Source: JBCCRH01 sp039208045 (lineage in GTDB: Bacteria > Bacteroidota > Bacteroidia > Chitinophagales > Saprospiraceae). Taken from it: DNA of 17,647 nt. The notes under the pieces are model-generated. The model was not told the origin of the DNA and ran no database searches. It saw only the letters and a program-made list of their open reading frames with translations. The translations under genes and the position numbers were made by a program. Location: assembly GCA_039208045.1 (NCBI GenBank), contig JBCCRH010000071.1:1-17647 (forward strand). Reading direction: 5' to 3'. Positions 1 to 7,874 of the stretch are shown here, in pieces; position 1 is the first letter of the stretch, and each line of letters opens with the position of its first letter.

Positions 1-161
1 CCATGATAGCGCTTACTGCCATTAAGTCGGAGCATCAGCTTTCGAAATACAGTGGAGGCCACCTTGTTGATACTACAAAAGATGAATCGGTATTCTGCAC
101 TTAACCAATAGCGATTGGTAAGCTCAAGTGGTATCGTTGCATTTTTTTCATGGTAATCCAT
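1..161 (-). CDS. Sulfotransferase family protein, N-terminal fragment (runs off left edge)
   Basis: Reading leftward from the ATG at 161-159 there is an open frame of 53 codons that leaves the window without a stop. It begins MDYHEKNATIPLE, and about residue 26 it reads RFIFCSINKVASTVFRKLM. This is the usual opening of carbohydrate sulfotransferases: a beta strand, then a PAPS 5'-phosphosulfate loop of the form (I/P)xKxASTxxR. The downstream gene at 1940 has the related string IIPKCASSMLRQEF, which supports the call. An in-frame TGA about 30 bases upstream, with no ATG between, fixes the start. A TATTTTTG box lies just upstream (187-194, minus). The gene is divergent from the operon starting at 231, with 69 bases between them. 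The 3'-phosphate-binding motif and the acceptor region lie outside the window, so the substrate cannot be guessed. Confidence 0.78.
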   Translation of the reverse strand, partial: MDYHEKNATIPLELTNRYWLSAEYRFIFCSINKVASTVFRKLMLRLNGSKRYH

Positions 162-186
162 ACGCCCATTTCTTTTATGCTCTCTT

Positions 187-194
187 CAAAAATA
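187..194 (-). promoter_or_regulatory. Candidate Bacteroidota -7 element TATTTTTG
   Basis: On the minus strand this reads TATTTTTG, a perfect match to TAnnTTTG. It ends 25 bases before the ATG at 161 of the leftmost sulfotransferase fragment. No convincing TTTG -33 box is visible upstream, so only the -7 half is supported. Confidence 0.45.
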
Positions 195-230
195 CTAAAT
201 TCACCTGAGGAGTACTTTTAAAAAAAAAGA

Positions 231-1931
231 ATGGAAAATCCGGTCTCGCCAATTGACAGCAAGCTTAAGTCAGATCATCACTTTGTGAAAAATGCTGTCA
301 TTGTGATTAATGAGTGGACGGGGCGCTTAGGGAATAACCTACGGCAACTTACCCATGCGATTTACATTTGTATGAAATACGAATGTCGGTTGGAGTATCC
401 AGCGCATAAGTATCTCAAACAAAAGAAGCTAGCTTGGAATAAAGTGCCTCCAACAGCGTATTATTTTGCGCGTTTCTACTTCGAACCATCGTGTAGAGGT
501 ATCATGCCCAATTTGGAAGAGCAACGATATATTTTTACTCATTACATCCGTGATTTGCTCACATTCAACCTGGATGAACAGCCACTAGAAGAAGATGAAG
601 ATCGTCTGGTCATTCATATTCGTGCTGGCGATACCTTTAATAGCCCACCACCTCCCAAATACGTTCCACCTCCATTATCCTATTATACTACCATAATGGA
701 TACCTATCAAGATAAAGAAATTGTCATTGTATGTGAGGATCGGAAGAACCCTGTTATTGATATTTTGGAGCAACGCTATGATAATTGTATCGTACAATCG
801 TCGGACTTAGAATCGGATATCCAGACCATTATTAATGCTACCAATCTTGTGTTTAGTATTGGAACGTTTAGCATGACTCTCGCCCTCATGTCAACAAAGA
901 TCCGGCGGTTTTATGTCAATGATATTCCAAAGGATATATTAGATTTTGGGTTTTTTAAAAAACGAGATTGGAGCTTAGGTTTTGAGCTGGTGCATCTTGG
1001 AATTAGGAATTACATCAAACAAGGTGACTGGAACAATACACCAGAGCAGCTACAACAAATGCTAAGCTTGCCCGCTGAACATATCATTCGCACCTTTAAG
1101 GAGGAAACTGCCCAAGATTTTGCAGCATTCTTTGAAAGAGACTGGCAAAGCTTTATGGGGGAGAGGGGTCATGATAAATTAGTAAAAGGCTTAAATAAAT
1201 TCCTTCAATTTGAGGAGAAAGAAGATCAGGCTAAGCAGCCTATAATAGTAGATGTAGGGGCGAATTTAGGGCATTACCTAGAGCATACCTTAGTTCCTTT
1301 CGCTCGGCAAAACCCTAAGACTAGGATATTGGCTTTCGAGCCTAACCCTGCTAACATACCAGCTCTAGGAAAACGCTTACAAAAAATCAGCGATCTAACG
1401 ATTCAACTCTATCCTTGCTGCTTGTCTAATGTTAATGAACAGTCTACATTATACAATTGGTCACGACAAATCGGTAACACAACTGGCAATCCGTTAGCTG
1501 GCTTGCGCAGTGACGGAGAGAAAATATGTGATGTAGCAGTGCGAAGACTAGATAGCATTCTTGATGAATTGGAGGATGATATTAGCATAAATATGATCAA
1601 AATCGATACGGAAGGTAACGACTCCAATGTAATAAAAGGAATGGGGAAATATTTGCATCAAACGCAGTACATCATTTTTGAAGCCAGCCACCTCATGGAT
1701 GACCAGCGAGGCCCCGGTATACCGAATCCTCTGAAAGATATTGTCGACTTTCTGTATCAACACCATTTTCATACGTATCGGATAGGTTCTAGAAAGATGC
1801 TGCCGCTTTATGGAGCGTACTGGCACGAGATTTATGAAAAGAAGAAATTTTGGTCTAATTGTTTCGCATTGAAAAAAAATGATCCACTTATTCGAAAGCT
1901 GGTCGATGATCATTTTAACTACCTTTATTAG
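231..1931 (+). CDS. Bifunctional fusion: fucosyltransferase-like glycosyltransferase + FkbM-family methyltransferase
   Basis: The protein has 566 residues and two enzyme domains. Residues about 20-245 look like a GT11/GT23-type fucosyltransferase: GRLGNN at 31-36, then VIHIRAGD at 127-134, the H-x-R-x-x-D nucleotide-sugar motif, and a later segment NLVFSIGTFSMTLAL typical of the last Rossmann element. Residues about 335-530 are an FkbM-type SAM-dependent O-methyltransferase: VDVGANLG at 340-347 (SAM loop), AFEPNP at 368-373 and MIKIDTEGND at 455-464. No signal peptide or membrane helix is apparent, so it is probably cytoplasmic. It is the first gene of a tight rightward operon, 8 bases before a sulfotransferase. 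The fusion suggests that one polypeptide adds a fucose-like or L-galactose-like sugar and methylates that sugar or its neighbour. Domain families are well supported; donor, acceptor and methylation site are inference. Confidence 0.85.
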   Translation: MENPVSPIDSKLKSDHHFVKNAVIVINEWTGRLGNNLRQLTHAIYICMKYECRLEYPAHKYLKQKKLAWNKVPPTAYYFARFYFEPSCRGIMPNLEEQRYIFTHYIRDLLTFNLDEQPLEEDEDRLVIHIRAGDTFNSPPPPKYVPPPLSYYTTIMDTYQDKEIVIVCEDRKNPVIDILEQRYDNCIVQSSDLESDIQTIINATNLVFSIGTFSMTLALMSTKIRRFYVNDIPKDILDFGFFKKRDWSLGFELVHLGIRNYIKQGDWNNTPEQLQQMLSLPAEHIIRTFKEETAQDFAAFFERDWQSFMGERGHDKLVKGLNKFLQFEEKEDQAKQPIIVDVGANLGHYLEHTLVPFARQNPKTRILAFEPNPANIPALGKRLQKISDLTIQLYPCCLSNVNEQSTLYNWSRQIGNTTGNPLAGLRSDGEKICDVAVRRLDSILDELEDDISINMIKIDTEGNDSNVIKGMGKYLHQTQYIIFEASHLMDDQRGPGIPNPLKDIVDFLYQHHFHTYRIGSRKMLPLYGAYWHEIYEKKKFWSNCFALKKNDPLIRKLVDDHFNYLY

Positions 1932-1939
1932 GATTTGCT

Positions 1940-2578
1940 ATGCCTGTAGGTTTTGGTGTCATATCAGATTTGCATCGATTTATTGTACAAATCATTCCAA
2001 AGTGTGCCTCTAGTATGCTGAGGCAGGAATTCAAGAAGGATATTTATCAAGGGTATGAAAAATACACAGATGCTTGGAGTACAATAGAGGCCAATCAATA
2101 CGAAAAGTACGTTTTTTTAAGAAATCCTATCGACCGTTTTTTCTCCGCTTATTTCACCGTTTATAATCGGCATATCGGTAGAGCACTGTACAATCAGAGG
2201 CACGGAATAATAGAGGATCGACCGCATGAATTTCTGCGCATGGAAGATACGGTGCCTACCATCTTTGAGTTCCTCGAACATATTCGAGAATACGGTTTTT
2301 TTGACCCTCATATCAAACCTCAAATTTGGTACTTAAAGGGCTATGAGATGAATGCCTATTTTTCAGTAGAAAATGCTGCAACTGGTGTGAATACCATAAG
2401 GTCGAAATACGGCTTACCACTTCTTGAAGCTGCTCTGCCCCGCATCAATCCTGTGCCTCGGCACAAAGCTTTTGCGCATAGAAAAGAAGATATGCCCAGC
2501 TGTCTGATTGATGAAATCAAACAGCTATATGCTGATGACATAGCTCTATACGATGAGCATATACAATCACAAATTTAA
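1940..2578 (+). CDS. Carbohydrate sulfotransferase (Sulfotransfer_2-like)
   Basis: This 212-residue protein is probably a PAPS-dependent sulfotransferase acting on a sugar hydroxyl. The 5'-phosphosulfate loop is IPKCASS at 19-25. The 3'-phosphate site is FLRNPIDRFFSAY at 59-71, with the family's conserved Arg (R61) and Ser (S69). Both the short length and the RNPxxRxxSxY form fit the bacterial members of the chondroitin/HNK-1 type sulfotransferase family. There is no transmembrane anchor, unlike the eukaryotic Golgi enzymes. It lies 8 bases after the fucosyltransferase/methyltransferase fusion and 11 bases before a probable glycosyltransferase, so the three are likely co-transcribed and act on one glycan. 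The acceptor cannot be read from sequence. No PAPS-synthesis genes (cysD/N/C type) are in the window. Confidence 0.85.
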   Translation: MPVGFGVISDLHRFIVQIIPKCASSMLRQEFKKDIYQGYEKYTDAWSTIEANQYEKYVFLRNPIDRFFSAYFTVYNRHIGRALYNQRHGIIEDRPHEFLRMEDTVPTIFEFLEHIREYGFFDPHIKPQIWYLKGYEMNAYFSVENAATGVNTIRSKYGLPLLEAALPRINPVPRHKAFAHRKEDMPSCLIDEIKQLYADDIALYDEHIQSQI

Positions 2579-2589
2579 ACACTCGTAGT

Positions 2590-3678
2590 ATGCTGACTTA
2601 CGAAGAAATGTTTGTTCCTATTTCAGTAGACTACTTGCGTAGCCTTCACCAAGAACACCAACAGGAGGTGACAAGAATAGCAGAGGAGTTCTTTAAAGTG
2701 GACTTTACCTTCAATCCAATAAAAAATAAGCGCAAAGCGATTGCTATTAGTCTATTTTGCACCAATAGAATGAATGCTTACTACAATGAATACCCCATAC
2801 ACGAAAAAGAAAAAGTTCAGTGTCACGATCGTTACCTCATGCCCCTTTTCAAGAATCTAGAGCAGTTTGCTCAATCCTTTAGTGCGGAAGAATGGAAAGT
2901 AAGCCTTTACTTATGTCCACATTCGCTGGAGCAATTTAAGCCGGAACGAGATATTTTTGAAGAACTGAGAGGGTTCAATTTCTTAGAAATACATGTGATG
3001 AGACATCCCACAGTAGGGCATGGGCCCGGAGCGTTATGGCGCTTTTTAGCCATGAGCGATATGGGCTTGGACGAATTGCTGATTTATGACATCGATGAAT
3101 CTTGGCACAAAAGCCGTAACCAGTGGTACAAAGAAGTCAAGCAATATGATAAAGCGTTTTCAAGAGGCGTACTCATTCCCAATGATTTTGGTTGGCTGAA
3201 GCCAGAAAAGCCATGGACGGGTAAAACTGGCATGAAAGGCTATCCTCCCATCTTAGCGAGTAAGATTTATGTTAGACCCCAAAAACTGGGTATTCCAGAC
3301 ATTGATACCTTGGCAGCGGCCCATATTTTTCAGCGGCAAAATCAGGCGAAGACGGAAAACCCTAACTCTCAGCTAGCTATTGACGAGCCAATAACGCCCT
3401 ATAACCAATCGTCACATGCCCATCCCTATGGCTTTGGCAATCACTGGTATAAGTATTGCTTTGATGAGCGATTTCTTAAACATGTGATTTTTCCATTTGT
3501 GGCCGAGCGAGGAGAGCTTTGTACCTACTGCTTGCCACAGGATGTGATGGAGAATATAGGTTCCTATTTGTCACTTCCTACGCTGTGCGATTATCTGGCT
3601 GATTTTCAATATATCCAACGGAAGAATAAAAGGAATATCCTAATTAACCAGCATCGTGTAAACGAAGAGTTATTGTGA
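2590..3678 (+). CDS. Probable glycosyltransferase, family not recognised
   Basis: This protein has 362 residues and is the last gene of the rightward operon. I do not recognise a named family. The segment GALWRFLAMSDMGLDELLIYDIDES (about residues 147-171, split here only for description) combines a charged helix with a hydrophobic strand ending in D167-I-D169. That arrangement is seen at the metal and nucleotide-sugar site of GT-A glycosyltransferases. Other notable parts are an N-terminal strand AIAISLFCTN (about 50-59), a Trp/Pro-rich loop about 202-220 and a Cys-rich stretch near 311-314. No membrane helix or signal peptide is seen. Its stop overlaps the convergent 779-residue gene by 9 bases. 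The operon context (glycosyltransferase/methyltransferase, sulfotransferase) supports a glycan role, but the reaction is unknown. Confidence 0.55.
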   Translation: MLTYEEMFVPISVDYLRSLHQEHQQEVTRIAEEFFKVDFTFNPIKNKRKAIAISLFCTNRMNAYYNEYPIHEKEKVQCHDRYLMPLFKNLEQFAQSFSAEEWKVSLYLCPHSLEQFKPERDIFEELRGFNFLEIHVMRHPTVGHGPGALWRFLAMSDMGLDELLIYDIDESWHKSRNQWYKEVKQYDKAFSRGVLIPNDFGWLKPEKPWTGKTGMKGYPPILASKIYVRPQKLGIPDIDTLAAAHIFQRQNQAKTENPNSQLAIDEPITPYNQSSHAHPYGFGNHWYKYCFDERFLKHVIFPFVAERGELCTYCLPQDVMENIGSYLSLPTLCDYLADFQYIQRKNKRNILINQHRVNEELL

Positions 3679-6009
3679 GAACGGGCTGGCTAAGTGATAG
3701 TGTGTTTTTACCTTCCCAATGCCAATGATACAAATGCCATTGCCCCACTGTGGATTATTTCTTCCAGTAGTTCGTAGCTTTCGCTTGAATAGAACGGGGT
3801 AAGCCAGCTCTTTGAGGGCGTCACGGGTAGCGTTTTGGATGCTCAATTCATTCCAGTTATCAAGTATTAGCACTGCAAAGTTTTCTAGTTTTTCGTAGAA
3901 ATGGAGGATAGCATCGTACTGTTGTTGGTAATCGATACTCCCGGAATAGATAAAATAGCCGTATTTCTCCTTTTCTAAAAAGGAGGCATCCACCTTCCTC
4001 CAGTTTGCATTGAAAAGTTTTAATCTACAAGCCTCAGCCAAATATCGGATTTCTTCGATAATATCTTGCTCTCTAGCTTTTGGTACAGGACATAAAAAAG
4101 TGCCAATGAAAAACCGCTTGGTGATTAATGCCTTGATAATAGCAGGGTTAAAATTACCGATGTATAAAAGATGGCGAGAGCCTGTTGAAAGGATACTATT
4201 AAAAAAGTGTTTTGCGGACAAACCTGCGCCTTTAGTTGCCAGGACTGCTTCATCTATTCTAGACTTTTTCTGACTTGCATTTTTTAACGCATCGTCCAAG
4301 TGCTGTTCTAAATGCATAGTCTTGGAGTAGGCCTGAAACAAATGGGCCAGGGAGCGATCCACTGTTCCAGCTTGTGACTTTCCTTTTTGAAAACGATCTT
4401 CATGGAAATAATAATGGTGGAAAAAAATATCGGAATCATCCACTTTGATCTCTTTTAGTCCTTTGGGTATCCAATGAAACCCAGCGTATCGAGCTAATTT
4501 TGGAGAAACGAATAATTTTTGCCGTTTTCTACCTTGCTCATCTTTTTTGGAGTAAATGTACTCCAGGAGTGGATTGTCAATCTGCTCAAACTTCTTTTTC
4601 CCTTTATAAAAGAACCAACGCAAGCCAAAAGAGACGCCTCCCACTTGACTAGGATCGTATTGACCTAAAAACTGCTTGATAGTTTGATTAGGTATTTTTA
4701 GGAATTCATCCAGATCGAAGAGACCTATCCATTTCCCATGCCCATATTTATTTAAGGCATGCGTTTCCTGCACAGGCTGGGCGAGTTGTTTTTTGTCTGT
4801 TTGGTTACGCCAGCGATATTCCCACCGAATTAGCGTAACTTTTGCCTGCTTTATATATGGTAAGGTGATGTTTACGAGTTCTTTCCAGTCCGTTGCACTT
4901 AGCTCATTGATATAGAAATAGATATGATCTAGTTTCATAATGTCAATATAGTACTGAATATATTGCTCGATCCACCGAATGCGTTTTTTGATCACTAAAC
5001 TCATCGAAAGTTCATAGCGAGGAATATATTTATGAATGTTGTATGCATAAGTAAGATGTCCACAAGTAACCTTAATTGAAATAACCGTTTGTTTAGCTAT
5101 AATATCGGCCAAGCGGTCATCCTCAAAATCAATAATAATGGAAGGCTCCCAAGAATCTAGCGCACAGGGAATATAACGGCCTTTTACTTTAACACCTGCT
5201 GTTTCTAGCCAAATATTTTGATGGAAAGTAGCCATGTCTGCATCACTTCCATAGTGGGGGGCAACAGCTGTTATCTTTTTTTGCGACCAATGCACGAAAA
5301 TATCGTAGAACAAATAAAATGATCGAGTCCCATCTTGATATAATTCAAAGGACTTAGGTTCATGGGCTCGGAAAACAGCCGTGAAATCATTGGTTAGTTG
5401 CTTTAGCAAGAGTGCATCCTGAGTCGTGTGTTGATCATCGCACCATCTTGCTGATGGATAGATGGGGTTCGCTATTGGACTTAGCACTAATAGTTCTTGC
5501 TGTAATAAAGTAAATTCTTGGACTGGATCATATGGAGCATCATGATGTAGTAAGGCTTTGTAGATTATTTCCACAGCTTTAGTCCTAAAGCGTTCAGAAA
5601 GCACCACGATAGCAGTTGCTCCCAAGGCATTGTTTAGGCGAATAAATTGCTCATCATACCATTCAAAATGGGCCTCTACCATTTCTCCTGAGGTGCTATG
5701 AATACCCCATGGCGAAGGGCCTAAGTAGAGCGCATCCGTTTCATCAGGTACGTCATATACATATTGCAAAGGATCTTTTAGCACAGCAAAATCGTGGAGG
5801 ATCACAAAAGGGAGTTCGAAGGTGTCATTATTGAATATTTTTAGCCTAGATAAAGCATGCTGAATATATGGAGGTTGGCAGCTTGCTGCTGGTACCAATA
5901 AATAGGTTAACCCTAGACGATTGAGCTGATTCTCCATAATCGCTCTTTTTTCGTAATCCTCATTATCGTTGATTACATAAAAGGTGATCTGTCTAAGGTC
6001 AAGTTGCAT
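3670..6009 (-). CDS. Three-domain protein: degenerate GT25-like + GT92-like glycosyltransferase + methyltransferase-like domain
   Basis: The protein has 779 residues. Residues 1 to about 210 align without gaps over the first 80 residues with the GT25-like protein encoded at 7875 (shared pattern M-x-L-x-L...YxIN...KR, VPA, PDETD). However, the LEDD motif is replaced: L71-H72-D73-F74. Residues about 330-560 resemble the GT92/DUF23 type: a run of basic residues plus IEQYIQYYIDIMKLDHIYFY, then KWIGLFDLDEFL with D432-L-D434-E435, the expected metal/donor site. Residues about 605-770 resemble class I methyltransferases often seen in Bacteroidota (YSGSIDYQQQYDAI, AVLILDNWNE, RTTGRNNPQWGNG), but the SAM loop YIGNFNP lacks the second glycine. 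The middle domain is probably the active one. It is the second gene of a leftward operon, 26 bases after the gene at 7778-6036. Substrates are unknown. Confidence 0.72.
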   Translation of the reverse strand: MQLDLRQITFYVINDNEDYEKRAIMENQLNRLGLTYLLVPAASCQPPYIQHALSRLKIFNNDTFELPFVILHDFAVLKDPLQYVYDVPDETDALYLGPSPWGIHSTSGEMVEAHFEWYDEQFIRLNNALGATAIVVLSERFRTKAVEIIYKALLHHDAPYDPVQEFTLLQQELLVLSPIANPIYPSARWCDDQHTTQDALLLKQLTNDFTAVFRAHEPKSFELYQDGTRSFYLFYDIFVHWSQKKITAVAPHYGSDADMATFHQNIWLETAGVKVKGRYIPCALDSWEPSIIIDFEDDRLADIIAKQTVISIKVTCGHLTYAYNIHKYIPRYELSMSLVIKKRIRWIEQYIQYYIDIMKLDHIYFYINELSATDWKELVNITLPYIKQAKVTLIRWEYRWRNQTDKKQLAQPVQETHALNKYGHGKWIGLFDLDEFLKIPNQTIKQFLGQYDPSQVGGVSFGLRWFFYKGKKKFEQIDNPLLEYIYSKKDEQGRKRQKLFVSPKLARYAGFHWIPKGLKEIKVDDSDIFFHHYYFHEDRFQKGKSQAGTVDRSLAHLFQAYSKTMHLEQHLDDALKNASQKKSRIDEAVLATKGAGLSAKHFFNSILSTGSRHLLYIGNFNPAIIKALITKRFFIGTFLCPVPKAREQDIIEEIRYLAEACRLKLFNANWRKVDASFLEKEKYGYFIYSGSIDYQQQYDAILHFYEKLENFAVLILDNWNELSIQNATRDALKELAYPVLFKRKLRTTGRNNPQWGNGICIIGIGKVKTHYHLASPFSQ

Positions 6010-6035
6010 AGGCTTTGATTTTCTTGCGTATACGC

Positions 6036-7778
6036 TTATTTCAACGATTGGGGGCGCAGCAAGGCGCAGTTATGCTGTTGTTGGTGTAATGTATGAATTG
6101 TTTTTGAGGTATTCGACTGGTGTACTCCTATGAATGATTCTGACTTACTAGCTAGCAGTGCCTCCGATAGAGCGATGACTGCTTTTTTATAAAATAACTT
6201 GCTAGAGGCTAACTTCCCCGTGTTTCCTATATGCTGTGGTTGAGCATTTGGATGACACAGGGAGAAGACTGGTAATTTTTTTTGTTCTAACATCAGTCTT
6301 CGAAGACTTTTTACCATTCTATAATCTTCCGTAAGAATAAGTAAAGGCAAACTTGTTTTTATTTTCTTTTTCGACTCCTTCAAGTAAGATTCCGCGACTT
6401 TATCAATAGCCGAATTACTTAGCTCATTAGTGTTAGGTACATGGAAGGCCATAAAAGGCCCCTCAATACCTAGCTTATGCATAGTAGCAGTCTGATATTC
6501 TTGCATAAGGGATATGGGTTGGCAAAGCATTTGTAGGAAGAAACGAAAAATTTGATCAAAGCCTCGCAACGTCGTTTGATTGATCGTCAAGTGTTCAGGG
6601 CGATGGCTAATCAAAGCTCCCATAAAGTTTCTATTCTTTCCAGAACGGCAATGAACTGCTACCTGATCTTCCATGGATGGATGGTATGCTTGGCAGAAGG
6701 ATTGGAAATAATCTTCCCAGCCTCGCTCGTATTTATAGCTAAAACCGTCATTACATAAAACCAATTGCAGCTTATGACAATGAGCATATATCGCAGCTCT
6801 AGCCACTGTAGTGATTTCATCAAAAAAAGTCCTTTTTCCTAAATGAAAGACGAAATAACGCTCATAGCTACTATTGCTTCTAATAAAAGAAGAAAGGGTA
6901 GCTTTATGCAATGAAGGCGCTGAGTCATACGAGCTGTTGGTATCCGCTTGTCTAGTGGTAGTAGACGTGTGGGTACTCAAAAATTCATAATCATGTTGCT
7001 TAATAATCAATCTATCTTTTTTTGCAACTAAGTCGGCTGTTTCTTCATCATAATACCAGGCATACTCCTTTCTCAAAGAAGCGTTTACTTTGGGCTCTAC
7101 TTGCAGCATACGGCTTTGCAGCACCGCCTGCTTAATTCCGAGTTTATCAGCAACTTTAGGTAAGCCTCGCTTTAAGTCTTCAAATGAAATGAAGTAGTCG
7201 ATGTAATTTTCTTTTTGGTTATACTCCACTAGCTCCTCCCAAGTTCTGATCGAGTGGTAAGCCTCTTTGGGGCGATAAGTATATAGCATAAGGTATCGGT
7301 AGGTAAAAAAACCTATCAACTTTGAAATAGACTGCTCTTTATACAACTCACCAATTGGTGAATGATGCGCTCCTAATACCAAGCGTAACCAAATACGAAA
7401 ATACTCACGATTGAGCGGGTCTGAGTAGAGTTCTCGCCATAGGGCGACGTCATGCCCAAATCGGTTTTGATGGTTGGTCTCATTCTGCGCTCTGTAGATA
7501 GTTCGTGCGCTAGTATTCATTAGCCGCTGAGCAAAAATACCTCCCTTTTGGCACCCATAAGCCCATAGAGAGACATACCAATCCCAAGGATTTCTAATAT
7601 TTCCAATTTTAATTTTTGACTCAAAATTTTGCTGTAATTCCTCGGGCAGGTGAGCATAACTGCTGTGCTTTTCGTACACCATACAGGCTTTGGAGCTGAT
7701 TTTTTTTAGAATACTCTCCACATAGGTGCTCCCTGTTTTATGGAGCGCAATGTATATGAAGTCGTCTGCAATCAGCAT
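6036..7778 (-). CDS. Fusion: sulfotransferase + degenerate GT23-like (fucosyltransferase-fold) domain
   Basis: The protein has 580 residues. Residues 1 to about 265 are a sulfotransferase: HKTGSTY at 13-19 is the phosphosulfate loop and NIRNPWDWYVSLW at 60-72 the 3'-phosphate motif, with R62 and S70. Residues about 309-575 follow the layout of GT23 alpha-1,6-fucosyltransferases: an early region with GWEDYF at 353-358, then FHVPNTNEL at 445-453 where active members have H-(I/V)-R-R-(T/G)-D, and a late SESFIGVHQSNTSK that fits the final donor-site element. The two arginines that bind GDP are replaced by P448 and N449, so this domain may not transfer sugar and may serve as a glycan-binding or scaffold part. 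It is the first gene of a leftward operon with the 779-residue fusion, and divergent from the GT25-like gene at 7875. The sulfotransferase call is firm; the GT23 relation is a motif-level inference. Confidence 0.75.
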   Translation of the reverse strand: MLIADDFIYIALHKTGSTYVESILKKISSKACMVYEKHSSYAHLPEELQQNFESKIKIGNIRNPWDWYVSLWAYGCQKGGIFAQRLMNTSARTIYRAQNETNHQNRFGHDVALWRELYSDPLNREYFRIWLRLVLGAHHSPIGELYKEQSISKLIGFFTYRYLMLYTYRPKEAYHSIRTWEELVEYNQKENYIDYFISFEDLKRGLPKVADKLGIKQAVLQSRMLQVEPKVNASLRKEYAWYYDEETADLVAKKDRLIIKQHDYEFLSTHTSTTTRQADTNSSYDSAPSLHKATLSSFIRSNSSYERYFVFHLGKRTFFDEITTVARAAIYAHCHKLQLVLCNDGFSYKYERGWEDYFQSFCQAYHPSMEDQVAVHCRSGKNRNFMGALISHRPEHLTINQTTLRGFDQIFRFFLQMLCQPISLMQEYQTATMHKLGIEGPFMAFHVPNTNELSNSAIDKVAESYLKESKKKIKTSLPLLILTEDYRMVKSLRRLMLEQKKLPVFSLCHPNAQPQHIGNTGKLASSKLFYKKAVIALSEALLASKSESFIGVHQSNTSKTIHTLHQQQHNCALLRPQSLK

Positions 7779-7839
7779 GCTGGGTTGGTTTATTTACTAC
7801 TGTTCCTCCTCATCAGCACTCTCCTATCTTTTTCTGTTG

Positions 7840-7847
7840 TAAATTTG
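7840..7847 (+). promoter_or_regulatory. Candidate -7 element TAAATTTG for the GT25-like gene
   Basis: TAAATTTG is a perfect TAnnTTTG match and ends 27 bases before the ATG at 7875. It lies downstream of the alternative ATG at 7740, so it supports the later start. A matching -33 TTTG is not seen. Confidence 0.4.
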
Positions 7848-7874
7848 GGGAAACTGCACCAAAAACATGCATGT

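Noticed and set aside
213..220. TACTTTTA as a -7 box for the operon starting at 231
   Set aside because: The last base differs from the consensus, and it is only about 10 bases from the ATG, leaving almost no leader.
7740..7874. Longer N-terminus for the GT25-like protein with a hydrophobic segment
   Set aside because: It overlaps the start of the divergent 7778 gene, precedes the candidate -7 box, and the paralogue starts at the position equal to 7875. Kept only as an alternative.
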